DNA of 64,000 bases from Cupriavidus necator A5-1 (lineage in GTDB: Bacteria; Pseudomonadota; Gammaproteobacteria; Burkholderiales; Burkholderiaceae), in NCBI RefSeq assembly GCF_000744095.1, contig NZ_JQLI01000001.1:3906001-3970000 (forward strand), written 5' to 3'. The translations under genes were made by a program, and so were the position numbers. The notes under the pieces are model-generated. The model did not search any database and was not told where the DNA came from. It worked only from the letters and a program-made list of their open reading frames with translations. Position 1 is the stretch's first letter. Every line of letters begins with the position of its first letter. Below are positions 46,518 through 56,673 of this stretch, piece after piece.

Positions 46518-46561
46518 CCATCCATATACCATCCATATACCATCCATATACCATCCATATG
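46518..46561. repeat. Four 11-bp tandem repeats upstream of the ribbon-helix-helix gene
   Basis: CCATCCATATA repeats exactly at 46518, 46529 and 46540, and a fourth copy at 46551 differs in its last base (CCATCCATATG), where it merges into the palindrome CCATCCATATGGATGG. An 11-base period is close to one helical turn and fits side-by-side protein binding. The rest of the gap to cls (46562-46805) holds only a TATAGGG / CCCTATA inverted repeat at 46573 and 46618. Confidence 0.85.
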
Positions 46562-46805
46562 GATGGTCAATTTATAGGGGACGGACAATACCAGGTCAAG
46601 TTAAGAATCATGATGTACCCTATAGGACGCTTTAAGAAGCGCGTGAAGTGCACAACCCGCCGGTTATCCGGCATGGCCGGCCAGCGAGGCATGCGAGCGC
46701 ATCGGGAGACGCAAGGGGGAGTGCCGGCCGATGTCGGCCCGGACTCAACGGGCGGAGTGCGGGCGGGGACGGGCACCGGATCGCGGCGCGACCCGGCATG
46801 TGCCG

Positions 46806-48113
46806 TCAGAGTTGTGCGCCGATCAGCGAAGCCATCCGGTCGCGCAGCTTTTCGGTCCAGGGGCGGTTGGCCCACTGTGTGTACGTCATCGGGCGCGACA
46901 GCTTCAGATCTTCCTCGAAGATCCGGGTCTGTTCGGCGGCAAAGGCGGCATCCAGGATATTGAGCGTGGCTTCGTCGTTGAGGCGGAAGGACCGGTTGTC
47001 GAAATTGGTCGACCCGACCGACACCAGCACGCCATCGACGATCAGCACCTTGCAGTGATACATCGTCGGCGCGTACTCGGCGATCAGCGCACCCGCCTTG
47101 AGCAGCGCGCCCCAGCGTCCACGCGAGGCCGAGCGTACGGTCTCTGAATCGATATGGTCGCCCGGCACGATCACCCGCAGCCTGATGCCTCTTGCCAAAG
47201 CCGCCAGCAAGGCTTTTTCTGTCAGTTCATCCGGCACGAAGTAGGCCGCGGACAGGTCGATGGTCCGGGCCGCTGCCGTGATGGCGAGGTGGTACATCAG
47301 CGCCATGCTCTCGCTGCCGCCGGTGGGGGAACTGCTGAACATCTGGGCGCGGCCATTGCCGACCGGCGGCAGTTCAGGGAAGTAGTCCGGGCCATGCGGC
47401 ACCGCGCCGCTGACCTTGATCCAGTTGTCCAGGAACACGGACTGCATCTGGCCCACCACGGGGCCTTCCACCTGGAAATGCGTGTCGCGCCAGTGGTCGG
47501 GATCCTGGGCGTTGCCGGTCCATTCCGGCGCGATGCCGACGCCGCCGGTAAAGCCGACCGTGCCGTCGACCACCAGCACCTTGCGGTGCGTGCGGTTGTT
47601 GAGCTTGCCGACGGTGTACCAGCGCACCGGGTGATAGCGGCGCACGTCCACGCCGGCACGGGTCATGATGTCCAGCGCGGACTCGTCGATCTTGGAACTG
47701 CCGACCGCGTCCAGCAGCACCTGCACCCTGACGCCTGCCTGCGCGCGCTCGGCAAGGGCCTGCGCGAACTCCTTGCCGATATCGCCCGACCAGTAGATGT
47801 AGGACTCGAAATTGATGGTCTTCTTCGCGCCGCGGATCGCGCCCAGCATCGCCGGGAAGATCTCGTCGCCGTTCCTGAGCACGCGGTAGCGGTTGCCATC
47901 GACGACCGGCGGCCCCAGCAGCACGCCCAGCTCGCGGACGAACTGGGGGTCGTCCAGGCCGTAGAGCCGGTCGAGGCGGCGCTCGATGCGTTTTTCGCCG
48001 CCGATCAGGTTGTACGCAACGATGCCGCCGAGGGCAAGCACGAGAACGACGGCAACCAATGCGAGCATTCGGCCCCTTCTACGCAAGCTTGGAAAGACGC
48101 GGCGGCGGATCAC
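46806..48113 (-). CDS. cls: Cardiolipin synthase (phospholipase D family)
   Basis: A 435-residue membrane-anchored enzyme that joins phosphatidylglycerol molecules to cardiolipin. An N-terminal membrane helix (MLALVAVVLVLALGGIVAYNLI) precedes two PLD domains: the first HKD motif reads HRKVLVVDGTVGFTGG near residue 175 and the second HCKVLIVDGVLVSVGSTNFDNRS near residue 355. It resembles ClsB/ClsC-type synthases. The gene is monocistronic. Assignment to cardiolipin rather than another PLD transfer rests on overall similarity. Confidence 0.88.
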   Translation of the reverse strand: MIRRRVFPSLRRRGRMLALVAVVLVLALGGIVAYNLIGGEKRIERRLDRLYGLDDPQFVRELGVLLGPPVVDGNRYRVLRNGDEIFPAMLGAIRGAKKTINFESYIYWSGDIGKEFAQALAERAQAGVRVQVLLDAVGSSKIDESALDIMTRAGVDVRRYHPVRWYTVGKLNNRTHRKVLVVDGTVGFTGGVGIAPEWTGNAQDPDHWRDTHFQVEGPVVGQMQSVFLDNWIKVSGAVPHGPDYFPELPPVGNGRAQMFSSSPTGGSESMALMYHLAITAAARTIDLSAAYFVPDELTEKALLAALARGIRLRVIVPGDHIDSETVRSASRGRWGALLKAGALIAEYAPTMYHCKVLIVDGVLVSVGSTNFDNRSFRLNDEATLNILDAAFAAEQTRIFEEDLKLSRPMTYTQWANRPWTEKLRDRMASLIGAQL

Positions 48114-48210
48114 GCAAGCACCATGATGTCTGGCCCCAGGGGTTCACCGGCAAACTGGCGACCGCTACAGGATACGTCATTACCGGATTTCCGCTCGCCT
48201 CCGCGGCGTT

Positions 48211-49251
48211 TCAACGACGCTTCGATACAGTCGACGCGCGCTTCATCCGGCCGCGCCTGGCGTCTGGCAACTCCACCACCCCCAGTCCCGGTATCGCCTG
48301 CCGCACCGCGTCGATAAAGAACCTGAGCTTGGCCGGGTAGAAGCGCGCGTAGGGATAGACCAGGTACATTGGCAACGGATCCGCCTGCCAGTCCGGCAAC
48401 AGGTGCAGCAGTTCGCCACGGGCGATGTCGTCGCCAAAGATCCAGGCCGAGCCCACGCCGACACCCAGCCCCAGCCGGGTGGCGGCGCGCAGCGCGTACA
48501 GGCTGTCAGTGCTGACGCGCGGGCGGAAGCCGATACGGCGGCGGTCGCCGCTCACCTGGTGCGACAGCACGATCTCGTTACGATAGAAGGTGCGCAGCGC
48601 GAGCCAGGGAAGGTCTTCCAGGTCCTCGGGCCGGCTCGGCAGCGGCCTGCCCTCGAACAGCGACGGCGCGGCGATGACCAGGCGCGGCACCTCGGCCAGC
48701 CGCACCGCGACCACGCCCGGCTCATGCACCTCGCCCACATGGATGGCGCAATCGATGGCCTCGGCAATGAAGTCCGGGGTGCGGTCGTGCAGCAGCCATT
48801 CCACCGAGACCTTGCGATACTGCTGCAGGTAGCCGGCCAGCGGGCCGACCAGCAACTCCTGGCCGAAGGCATGGGGCACCAGCACGCGCAGCGTGCCCTC
48901 GGGCTCGTAGCCGACGCCGCGCAGGTCGGCCTCCAGCGTGGCCCAGTCGGTGACCAGCTCCTTGGCCCGCTCGTAGCAGCGCTCGCCGTCCTCGGTCAGG
49001 TTCATCGCATGCGTGGAGCGCTGCAGCAGCCGCACGCCCAGCAGCCGCTCCAGCGTCTGCAGGCGGCGGCTGATGGTCGGCTGCGTGGTGTGCATCTGCG
49101 CCGCGGCCATCGACAGGCTGCCTGACTCGACGATGCGCACGAAGGTCTGCATCAGTTCGATGCGGTCGGCCGTGGTAGCGCCGGGGCCGGAGGCCTGCTT
49201 GCGCGGCGCCTGCCGCGGCGTCGATGGCGTGGGGACCGCCTGGCGCTTCAT
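48211..49251 (-). CDS. LysR-type transcriptional regulator
   Basis: A 346-residue regulator from the ATG at 49251. An extra N-terminal 30 residues (Pro/Ala/Gln-rich) precede the helix-turn-helix ELMQTFVRIVESGSLSMAAAQMHTTQPTISRRLQTLERLLGVRLLQRST. The effector domain begins at GTLRVLVPHAFGQELL. It diverges from an MFS exporter gene 106 bases away, which it probably controls, as is usual for LysR pairs. The ligand is unknown. Confidence 0.92.
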   Translation of the reverse strand: MKRQAVPTPSTPRQAPRKQASGPGATTADRIELMQTFVRIVESGSLSMAAAQMHTTQPTISRRLQTLERLLGVRLLQRSTHAMNLTEDGERCYERAKELVTDWATLEADLRGVGYEPEGTLRVLVPHAFGQELLVGPLAGYLQQYRKVSVEWLLHDRTPDFIAEAIDCAIHVGEVHEPGVVAVRLAEVPRLVIAAPSLFEGRPLPSRPEDLEDLPWLALRTFYRNEIVLSHQVSGDRRRIGFRPRVSTDSLYALRAATRLGLGVGVGSAWIFGDDIARGELLHLLPDWQADPLPMYLVYPYARFYPAKLRFFIDAVRQAIPGLGVVELPDARRGRMKRASTVSKRR

Positions 49252-49356
49252 ACGTGCCTCGTATAGCCATTGTTCACGGCACACGTCTACCAGAACGCGG
49301 CGGGCTGGACAACACTTCCGTCCATTCCAGACACGCAAGTCCCAGGGAAACACACC

Positions 49357-50577
<1,221 letters not shown>

Positions 50578-50598
50578 CCGTCGTCGGCCGACGGGGCT

Positions 50599-50710
50599 GA
50601 CTGTCGAAGATCGAGCTGGCGTCGAACACCGCGGTGCCGGTCAATGGCTCGGCCACTGCCACCAAGTCCGCCACGACGAGCAAGTCGACCAACACCAGCA
50701 AGAAGAAGTA
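50599..50710 (+). pseudogene. Possible 3' remnant of a lost gene (Lys/Thr-rich tail)
   Basis: One frame encodes IELASNTAVPVNGSATATKS then a Ser/Thr/Lys tail ending SKKK and a stop at 50708-50710, with no possible start because a stop codon lies just upstream. A strong terminator follows 49 bases later, as expected of a real gene end. The low-complexity basic tail recalls phasin or histone-like C-termini, but the family cannot be proved. The remainder of the gap to 50990 holds the terminator and a second inverted repeat. Confidence 0.35.
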
Positions 50711-50758
50711 AGCGCGAAAGGACCATGCTGTGCTGCAGAACGCTGGCAGCAAGGCAAG

Positions 50759-50797
50759 TGGCACGGCATCCCGGCTTGTGGATGCCGCGCCATTTTT
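50759..50797 (+). terminator. Intrinsic terminator after the gene remnant
   Basis: TGGCACGGCATCC pairs with GGATGCCGCGCCA (one mismatch) around an 8-base loop and is followed by TTTTT. Confidence 0.85.
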
Positions 50798-50813
50798 CTT
50801 GAAGGAACAAGCC

Positions 50814-50844
50814 TGCAACCCTTACAAGCTCTGCAAGGGTTGCA
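50814..50844. promoter_or_regulatory. 10-bp inverted repeat upstream of the BON protein gene
   Basis: Perfect arms TGCAACCCTT and AAGGGTTGCA enclose 11 bases. No T-run follows. It lies about 150 bases before the BON gene and could be its operator. Confidence 0.4.
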
Positions 50845-50990
50845 CGCATCAACCGGCCGAAGCGCCCCGCCAGGCGGCCCCGCCGCACGGTACGAATCTT
50901 GCCGTTTCCTGATTACCCGCCCGCGGGCCGCACGTACTAGTCGCGTCGGCATCCGCACATGGCGCCAAACTTACATTTCAGGAAATCAGC

Positions 50991-52148
50991 ATGAGCTACT
51001 ACTACGACGAACGCCAACGCGACGAACGCCAGCGCCGCCATGCGTGGGACGACGACGACTGGCAGCCTGAATCCGAGCGCGACCGCTGGCAGGCACAGCG
51101 GCGGCGCCAGCAGATGGCACCGGGGCAGACCAGCTACGGCGGCCCGGCGCGCCCGGCGGGCGACTACAGCGAGCAGTACGGCGCAGGCCGATATCCGGAT
51201 CGACCCGGCGGCCGGGAATATGAAAGCCGCTACGGAAGTGGAAGCGGCTACGGCAGCCGCGACGAACGCTATGGCGGCCGGGACGAACGCTATGGCAGCC
51301 GCGCTGATGAACGGTACGGCCGCCGCGCCGAAGGCCGCTACAGCAGCGGCAGCAACCTGCGCTACGGCCTGAACGGCGGCTACGGCTGGGAACGTGCCGG
51401 CGAATGGCGCGATCCGCAAGCCTGGCAGCGCGATGACGACTACGCCGAACGCCAGTGGCGCGAAAGCGCCGAGCGCGCGCGCGAACCCCGCGAATCGGCG
51501 CGCAGCGGCGAGCACGATCCGTCCTACAGCGAGCTGCGCAGCGACACCCGCTACTGGACCGAACCCGGCGGCGACTGGGACGAGGACCAACGCTACGGCC
51601 GCCACTACAGCCGTGAAGGCGCACGCCGCCGCGGCTGGGAAGTCGACGATCGCGACGACCGCGATGACGAACGCGGAGACCATGGCGTGCTCTACAACCT
51701 CGGCCGTCGTATCGGCGAGGCTGTCGGCGACCTGTTCGGCACCTCCGATGACGAGCGCGAGCTCGAACGGGCGCGCGAACGCGAACGCGGCTACGGGCAC
51801 TACCATGAGCCCTACCATGAACGCGAACGCCACGCCGGTCCGCGCGGCTACCAGCGCAGCGACGACCGCATCCGCGACCAGATCTGCGAGCGCCTCAGCT
51901 ATGCGCGCGGCGTGGACGTCAGCGACGTGAGCGTCGAGGTCAGCAGCGGCGTGGTGACGCTGGCGGGCACAGTGCCTAGCCGCAGCCAGAAGTACTACAT
52001 CGAAGACCTGGCCGACAGCACCTACGGCGTCACGGAGGTCAACAACGACATTCGCGTGCGCCGCGAGGGCACGGGCATGACCGGCGGCACCGCCGCCACA
52101 GGCTCCCCGGGCAGCACCGACGTGTCGGGCAGTACATGGCGCGCCTGA
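50991..52148 (+). CDS. BON-domain protein with long disordered Arg/Tyr/Glu-rich region
   Basis: A 385-residue protein without signal peptide. Residues 1-290 are charged and low in complexity, with repeated DERYG-type units at about 85-110 (RDERYGGRDERYG, ADERYGRRAEGRY) and many Arg-Asp pairs; I find no fold there. Residues about 295-360 are a BON domain: DRIRDQICERLSYARGVDVSDVSVEVSSGVVTLAGTVPSRSQKYYIEDLADSTYGVTEVNNDIRV. BON domains bind phospholipid or envelope partners and appear in osmotic-stress proteins. Good ribosome site (CAGGAAAT). Followed by a terminator hairpin. Confidence 0.82.
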   Translation: MSYYYDERQRDERQRRHAWDDDDWQPESERDRWQAQRRRQQMAPGQTSYGGPARPAGDYSEQYGAGRYPDRPGGREYESRYGSGSGYGSRDERYGGRDERYGSRADERYGRRAEGRYSSGSNLRYGLNGGYGWERAGEWRDPQAWQRDDDYAERQWRESAERAREPRESARSGEHDPSYSELRSDTRYWTEPGGDWDEDQRYGRHYSREGARRRGWEVDDRDDRDDERGDHGVLYNLGRRIGEAVGDLFGTSDDERELERARERERGYGHYHEPYHERERHAGPRGYQRSDDRIRDQICERLSYARGVDVSDVSVEVSSGVVTLAGTVPSRSQKYYIEDLADSTYGVTEVNNDIRVRREGTGMTGGTAATGSPGSTDVSGSTWRA

Positions 52149-52171
52149 TGCTGACGCGCTGACGCAGCAAA

Positions 52172-52199
52172 CCGGCCGGCACACGCCGGCCGGCCTTGT
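52172..52199 (+). terminator. Terminator-like hairpin after the BON gene
   Basis: CCGGCCGGC / GCCGGCCGG with an ACAC loop is followed by CCTTGTT, a weak T-run. Confidence 0.55.
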
Positions 52200-52219
52200 T
52201 CGCCAACTCGAAAGGCGGC

Positions 52220-53032
52220 ATGCCCACGCTCAAGATCGCCACCTTCAATATCAACGGCATCCGCAGCCGGCTGCCGGCGCTGCTCCACTGGCTGGAGCAT
52301 GAGGCGCCGGACATCGCCTGCCTGCAGGAACTGAAGACCGCCGACGAGAGCTTCCCCGCGCGCGAGATCCGGGAAGCGGGCTATGGCGTGATCTGGCACG
52401 GCCAGAAGTCATGGAACGGGGTCGCGATCCTGGCGCGCGGCACCGAGCCGGTGGAAGTGCGCCGCGGCCTGCCCGGCGACCCGGACGACAGCCACAGCCG
52501 CTACCTGGAAGCCGCAGTGCAGGGCATGGTGGTCGGCTGCCTCTACCTGCCCAACGGCAACCCGCAACCGGGACCCAAGTTCGACTACAAGCTGGCCTGG
52601 TTCGAGCGCCTGATCGAACACGCGCAGACGCTGTTCGACAGCGGCCATCCGGTGGTGCTGGCGGGCGACTACAACGTTGTGCCCACCGACGAAGACATCT
52701 ACAACCCGCGCTCGTGGCTCAAGGACGCGCTGCTGCAGCCGGAAAGCCGCGACGCCTACGCGCGCCTGCTGGCACAGGGCTGGACCGACGCGCTGCGGGC
52801 GCGCTATCCCGACGAACGCATCTACACCTTCTGGGACTACTTCCGCCAGCACTGGCAGACCGACTCCGGCCTGCGTATCGACCACTTGTTGCTGAGCGCC
52901 GACTTGGCGCCGCGCCTGCGCGATGCCGGCGTGGACCGCTGGGTGCGCGCCGAGGACCATCCGAGCGACCATGCGCCGGCGTGGGTGGTGCTGGAGCGCC
53001 CGGCTGCCACGCGACGCAAGCGGACGACTTAG
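52220..53032 (+). CDS. xthA: Exodeoxyribonuclease III
   Basis: A 270-residue DNA repair enzyme acting as 3'-5' exonuclease and AP endonuclease. It starts MPTLKIATFNINGIRSRL (Asn of FNINGIR), has CLQELKT (metal-binding Glu), GDYNVVPTDEDIYNP (catalytic Asp and Asn) and C-terminal RAEDHPSDHAPAWVVL (catalytic Asp-His). The start at 52220 is chosen over 52196 because family members begin with this strand and GAAAGG precedes it. Convergent with a LysR gene 14 bases away. Confidence 0.95.
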   Translation: MPTLKIATFNINGIRSRLPALLHWLEHEAPDIACLQELKTADESFPAREIREAGYGVIWHGQKSWNGVAILARGTEPVEVRRGLPGDPDDSHSRYLEAAVQGMVVGCLYLPNGNPQPGPKFDYKLAWFERLIEHAQTLFDSGHPVVLAGDYNVVPTDEDIYNPRSWLKDALLQPESRDAYARLLAQGWTDALRARYPDERIYTFWDYFRQHWQTDSGLRIDHLLLSADLAPRLRDAGVDRWVRAEDHPSDHAPAWVVLERPAATRRKRTT

Positions 53033-53046
53033 GCCAGGGGTGGCGC

Positions 53047-53967
53047 TTATGCCACGCTCCCCTCCGCCGCCAGCCTTTCCCGGCTAAACCCCAGGAACGC
53101 GCGCACGCCCTCCGGCAGCGTGCGTCCCGCCAGCGTCTGCAACTCGATCGCGCGACTTTTCATGCCGCGCTCGCGGATCGCCGCGGCGTGCAGCTCGCCG
53201 CGGCGCAGCCGGTCGCCCACGGTCACCGCACCGGAAATCGACAGGCCGCCGCCATGCAGCACGAAGTTGGTCAGCGTCTCGAAATGGTTGGTCACCAGCA
53301 CCGGCTCGAACACCACGCCGCGCTCGCCGCAGGCGATGTCGAACAGCTGGCGCACGGTGTTGTCGCCCTCGGGCAGGGCCAGCGGATACGGCTGCATCTG
53401 CACCAGCGTGACGCTGCGAAAACGCGCCAGCGGATGGTCCGGGCGCATGATCGCGATCACCGGCGCCGGCTGCCGGTGCTCCACGCGGATGCCCTGCTCC
53501 GCGGCACGGCTGTAGGTGATGCCGATATCCGCGTCGCCATGCAGCACGATGCCGGTGACCTCGGCCGGCGGCGCCACGCGCACGTGGAAGTGCAGCCCCG
53601 GGTAGCGCTCGCGGAACTCAGCAATGATGCGCGGCAGGAACTCGATGGCAAACCCGGCCGAACTGGCCACGCGCACCCGGCCCCGGCGCAGGCCCTGCAG
53701 CGCCGCGATCTCCGACACCACGCGATCGGCCTCGAGTGCGCCGCGCAACGCATAGGCGGCCAGCAGCTCGCCCGCGGCGCTGGCGACCATGCCGCGTGGG
53801 CGGCGGTCGAATAGCGGCACGCCCAGCAGCGCCTCGAGCGCACCCACTTGGCGGCTGACCGCCGAGACCGTGACGTTCAGCCGCTGCGCCGCCTCGGTCA
53901 GCGAGCCGCTGCGCACCACTTCCAGGAAATAGCGCAGCGAGGTGTCTTGCAGGCGATGCGACAGCAT
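53047..53967 (-). CDS. LysR-type regulator divergent from an amidase
   Basis: A 306-residue regulator: helix-turn-helix LRYFLEVVRSGSLTEAAQRLNVTVSAVSRQVGALEALLGVPLFDRR, effector domain beginning RGRVRVASSAGFAIEFLPRIIAEFRERYPG. It diverges from the amidase and Bug-protein genes across 130 bases and probably regulates them in response to an amide or carboxylate. The type resembles GltC/CynR-like regulators but no closer assignment is possible. Confidence 0.92.
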   Translation of the reverse strand: MLSHRLQDTSLRYFLEVVRSGSLTEAAQRLNVTVSAVSRQVGALEALLGVPLFDRRPRGMVASAAGELLAAYALRGALEADRVVSEIAALQGLRRGRVRVASSAGFAIEFLPRIIAEFRERYPGLHFHVRVAPPAEVTGIVLHGDADIGITYSRAAEQGIRVEHRQPAPVIAIMRPDHPLARFRSVTLVQMQPYPLALPEGDNTVRQLFDIACGERGVVFEPVLVTNHFETLTNFVLHGGGLSISGAVTVGDRLRRGELHAAAIRERGMKSRAIELQTLAGRTLPEGVRAFLGFSRERLAAEGSVA

Positions 53968-54097
53968 GGGGCGGGCTCCGGCTCGGTGGGTGTGGCGGTT
54001 TGCGTTTTACGCAAGGATATTTGAAAAATTCATCGATTGTGGGAAACCCCGCGGCACCCGTATGCTTTCTCACAAACCACAGGAGACGCCGCCAGCC

Positions 54098-55555
54098 ATG
54101 TCGCCCGAACCACTCCCCACCGATCCCATCGTCGAACTCGACGCCGTCGCGCTGTCGCGCGCCATCCATGCGCGCGAGCTCTCATGCGTGGAAGTGCTCG
54201 ATGCCTTCCTCGGCCAGATCGACCGCCACAATCCGCGCGTCAACGCCATCGTCGCCCCGATGGACCGCGACACGCTGCGCAAGCAGGCCGCCGGGCTTGA
54301 CGCCGAACTCGCGCGCGGCGCCAGCCGCGGCCCGCTGCACGGCTTTCCGCAAGCGCCCAAGGACATCAGCCCGGCCGCGGGCATGGTCACCACCAAGGGC
54401 TCGCCGATCTTCGCCGGCCAGGTCAGCCAGGCCGACGCCGCGGTGTTCGAGCGCATGCGCGCCGGTGGCGCGCTCTTTGTCGGGCGCACTAATTCGCCGG
54501 AGTTCGGCCTCGGAGGCCATACCTACAACCCGGTCTACGGCACCACGCGCAATGCCTTCGACCCGGCGCGCTCGGCCGGCGGCAGCAGCGGCGGCGCGGG
54601 CGTGGCCGTGGCGCTGCGCATGCTGCCGGTGGCCGACGGCTCGGACATGATGGGCTCGCTGCGCACGCCGGCCGCATTCAACCATGTGTATGGCCTGCGC
54701 ACTTCGTTCGGCTGCGTGCCGCACGGGCCGGCCGACGAGGTCTTCTTCCAACAGTTCAGCGTGGCCGGCCCGATGGCGCGCAACGTGCCGGACCTGGCAC
54801 TGCTGCTGTCGGTGCAGGCCGGCTTCGACGCGCGGCTGCCGCTGACGCGCCGCGCCGAGGCGCCGGGCACGTTCGTGCTGCCGCCCGAGCGCGACTGGAC
54901 CGGCGTTCGCATCGGCTGGCTTGGCGACCTTGGCGGCCGCCTGCCGACCGAACCCGGACTGCTCGACACCTGCGAGCAGGCGCTCACGCACCTGCGCACG
55001 CTCGGCTGCAGCATCGATGCCGCACTGCCGGCGTTCGACCTGGAGCGCCTGTGGCGGGCGTGGATCGACCTGCGCAGCTTCTCGGTGGCGGGCGCCAATG
55101 CCGCGCTCTACCACGACCCGGCCACGCGCATGCTGCTCAAGCCCGAGGCGGTATGGGAGATCGAGCACGGGCTCGCCCTGTCCGGCAACCGCGTCTATGA
55201 AGCGATGTGCGAGCGCAGCGCGTGGTACCAGGCGCTGCGCGCCTTGTTCGAGCGCTTCGACTACCTCGTGCTGCCGGCCGCCCAGGTGTTTCCGTTCGAT
55301 GCGAACTGGGACTGGCCGCATGCGGTCGACGGCCGCGACATGGACACCTATCACCGCTGGATGCAGGCGGTGGTGCCGGCGACGATGGCGGGGCTGCCGG
55401 CGCTGGCCGCGCCCGCGGGCTTCGGCCCGCAGGGCCTGCCCGCGGGCCTGCAGATCATCGGCCCGGCGCAGGCCGACGCCGCGGTGCTCCAGCTTGGCCA
55501 TGCCTATGACCAGGTCGGCGGCTTCTCGCGCGTGCGCAGCCCCTGGCTGGGCTGA
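54098..55555 (+). CDS. Amidase signature-family enzyme
   Basis: A 485-residue amidohydrolase from the ATG at 54098, with AGGAGA 12 bases upstream (an ATG at 54062 is poorer). The catalytic triad is Lys88 (APKDIS), cis-Ser163 (GGSSGG) and nucleophile Ser187 (GSDMMGSLRTPA); the spacing of 24 between Ser residues is canonical. The usual DTGGSIR is DMMGSLR here, a variant known in some amidases. It hydrolyses an amide to a carboxylic acid. It pairs with the Bug protein gene 93 bases downstream. Confidence 0.92.
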   Translation: MSPEPLPTDPIVELDAVALSRAIHARELSCVEVLDAFLGQIDRHNPRVNAIVAPMDRDTLRKQAAGLDAELARGASRGPLHGFPQAPKDISPAAGMVTTKGSPIFAGQVSQADAAVFERMRAGGALFVGRTNSPEFGLGGHTYNPVYGTTRNAFDPARSAGGSSGGAGVAVALRMLPVADGSDMMGSLRTPAAFNHVYGLRTSFGCVPHGPADEVFFQQFSVAGPMARNVPDLALLLSVQAGFDARLPLTRRAEAPGTFVLPPERDWTGVRIGWLGDLGGRLPTEPGLLDTCEQALTHLRTLGCSIDAALPAFDLERLWRAWIDLRSFSVAGANAALYHDPATRMLLKPEAVWEIEHGLALSGNRVYEAMCERSAWYQALRALFERFDYLVLPAAQVFPFDANWDWPHAVDGRDMDTYHRWMQAVVPATMAGLPALAAPAGFGPQGLPAGLQIIGPAQADAAVLQLGHAYDQVGGFSRVRSPWLG

Positions 55556-55648
55556 GCGCCCACGCCACCGGGCGGCCATCCATGGCGGCCGCCCCTCGTG
55601 GCCATCGCTTGCTTCGAATTCCCCCAACTGCCGGCAGGAGTAGTTCCG

Positions 55649-56626
55649 ATGACCGCAACGCCCCCGAAGCTCTTACTCGCATGCGCCAGCCTGATGGCGC
55701 TGGCCGCGGCCCCGGCCGCGGCACAGACCTGGCCCGACCGTCCGCTGCGGCTGGTGGTGCCGTTCGCCGCCGGCGGCGCCACCGATGTGCTGGGCCGCCT
55801 GCTGGCGGTCGGCCTCGGCGAAAAGCTGGGCCAGTCCGTGGTGGTCGAGAACAAGCCGGGCGCCAGCACGGTGATCGGCGCGACCCAGGTGGCCAAGGCC
55901 GCGCCCGACGGCTACACGCTGCTGCTCGGCGCCAGCACCACGCTGACGCTGAACCCGGCGATCCGCCCCAACCTGGCCTACGACCCCATCAAGAGCTTTA
56001 CGCCGCTGGGGCTGGTCGCCGACATGAGCCTGGTGCTGGTGGCCAATCCGGACACCGCCATCCACTCGCTCAAGGACCTGGTGACGCAGGCCAAGGCCAG
56101 TCCCGACAAGTTCTCCTACGGCTCCTTCGGCACCGGTTCGTCGGTGCATTTTGGCGGCGAGATGCTCAAGTCGGCCACCGGCATCCGCATGGTCCACGTG
56201 CCCTTCAACGGCAGCGCGCCCAGCCTGACGGCACTGGCCGGCGGCCAGGTGCAGGTGGCCGTCGATACCATCGTGGCCACCCAGCCGCTGATCAAGGGCG
56301 GCAGGATCCGGCCGGTTGCAGTGCTGTCGCCGCAGCGCCTGCCCGCGCTGCCGCAGGTGCCCACGGTGGCCGAGAGCGGCTATCCGGGCTTCCAGATGGG
56401 CACGTGGTTCGCGCTGCTGGCACCCGCCGGCCTGCCGGCGCCAGTGCAGCAGAAGCTGGAGAAGGCGCTGGCCGAGGTCGCCAACGCACCGGCGACCAGG
56501 GCCCGCATGGTCGAACTCGGGCTGACGCCGGCGTGGGGCAATGGCGCGGCGGTCAGGGCGCGGGTCGAGAAGGAACTGCCGGAGATGCGGGCGGTGGCGG
56601 CGCGGGCGGATATCCGCGGCGAGTGA
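55649..56626 (+). CDS. Bug/TctC-family periplasmic solute-binding protein
   Basis: A 325-residue exported binding protein from the ATG at 55649 (GGCAGGAG upstream). Signal peptide MTATPPKLLLACASLMALAAAPAAAQ; mature part starts WPDRPLRLVVPFAAGGATDVLGRLLA, followed by VVENKPGASTVIGATQVAKAAPDGYTLLLG, diagnostic of the family so expanded in Cupriavidus and Bordetella. Such orphan proteins bind small carboxylates or amides and may hand them to tripartite transporters or act as sensors. Neighbouring amidase suggests an amide-derived ligand. Confidence 0.93.
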   Translation: MTATPPKLLLACASLMALAAAPAAAQTWPDRPLRLVVPFAAGGATDVLGRLLAVGLGEKLGQSVVVENKPGASTVIGATQVAKAAPDGYTLLLGASTTLTLNPAIRPNLAYDPIKSFTPLGLVADMSLVLVANPDTAIHSLKDLVTQAKASPDKFSYGSFGTGSSVHFGGEMLKSATGIRMVHVPFNGSAPSLTALAGGQVQVAVDTIVATQPLIKGGRIRPVAVLSPQRLPALPQVPTVAESGYPGFQMGTWFALLAPAGLPAPVQQKLEKALAEVANAPATRARMVELGLTPAWGNGAAVRARVEKELPEMRAVAARADIRGE

Positions 56627-56673
56627 GCCAGCGGGGGAGCGCAATGGCGGCGGCTGGCCGCACTCCCCCGGCC

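Noticed and set aside
46518..46561. Tandem repeats as a CRISPR array
   Set aside because: The 11-base units abut without spacers and there are no cas genes; an operator is far more likely.
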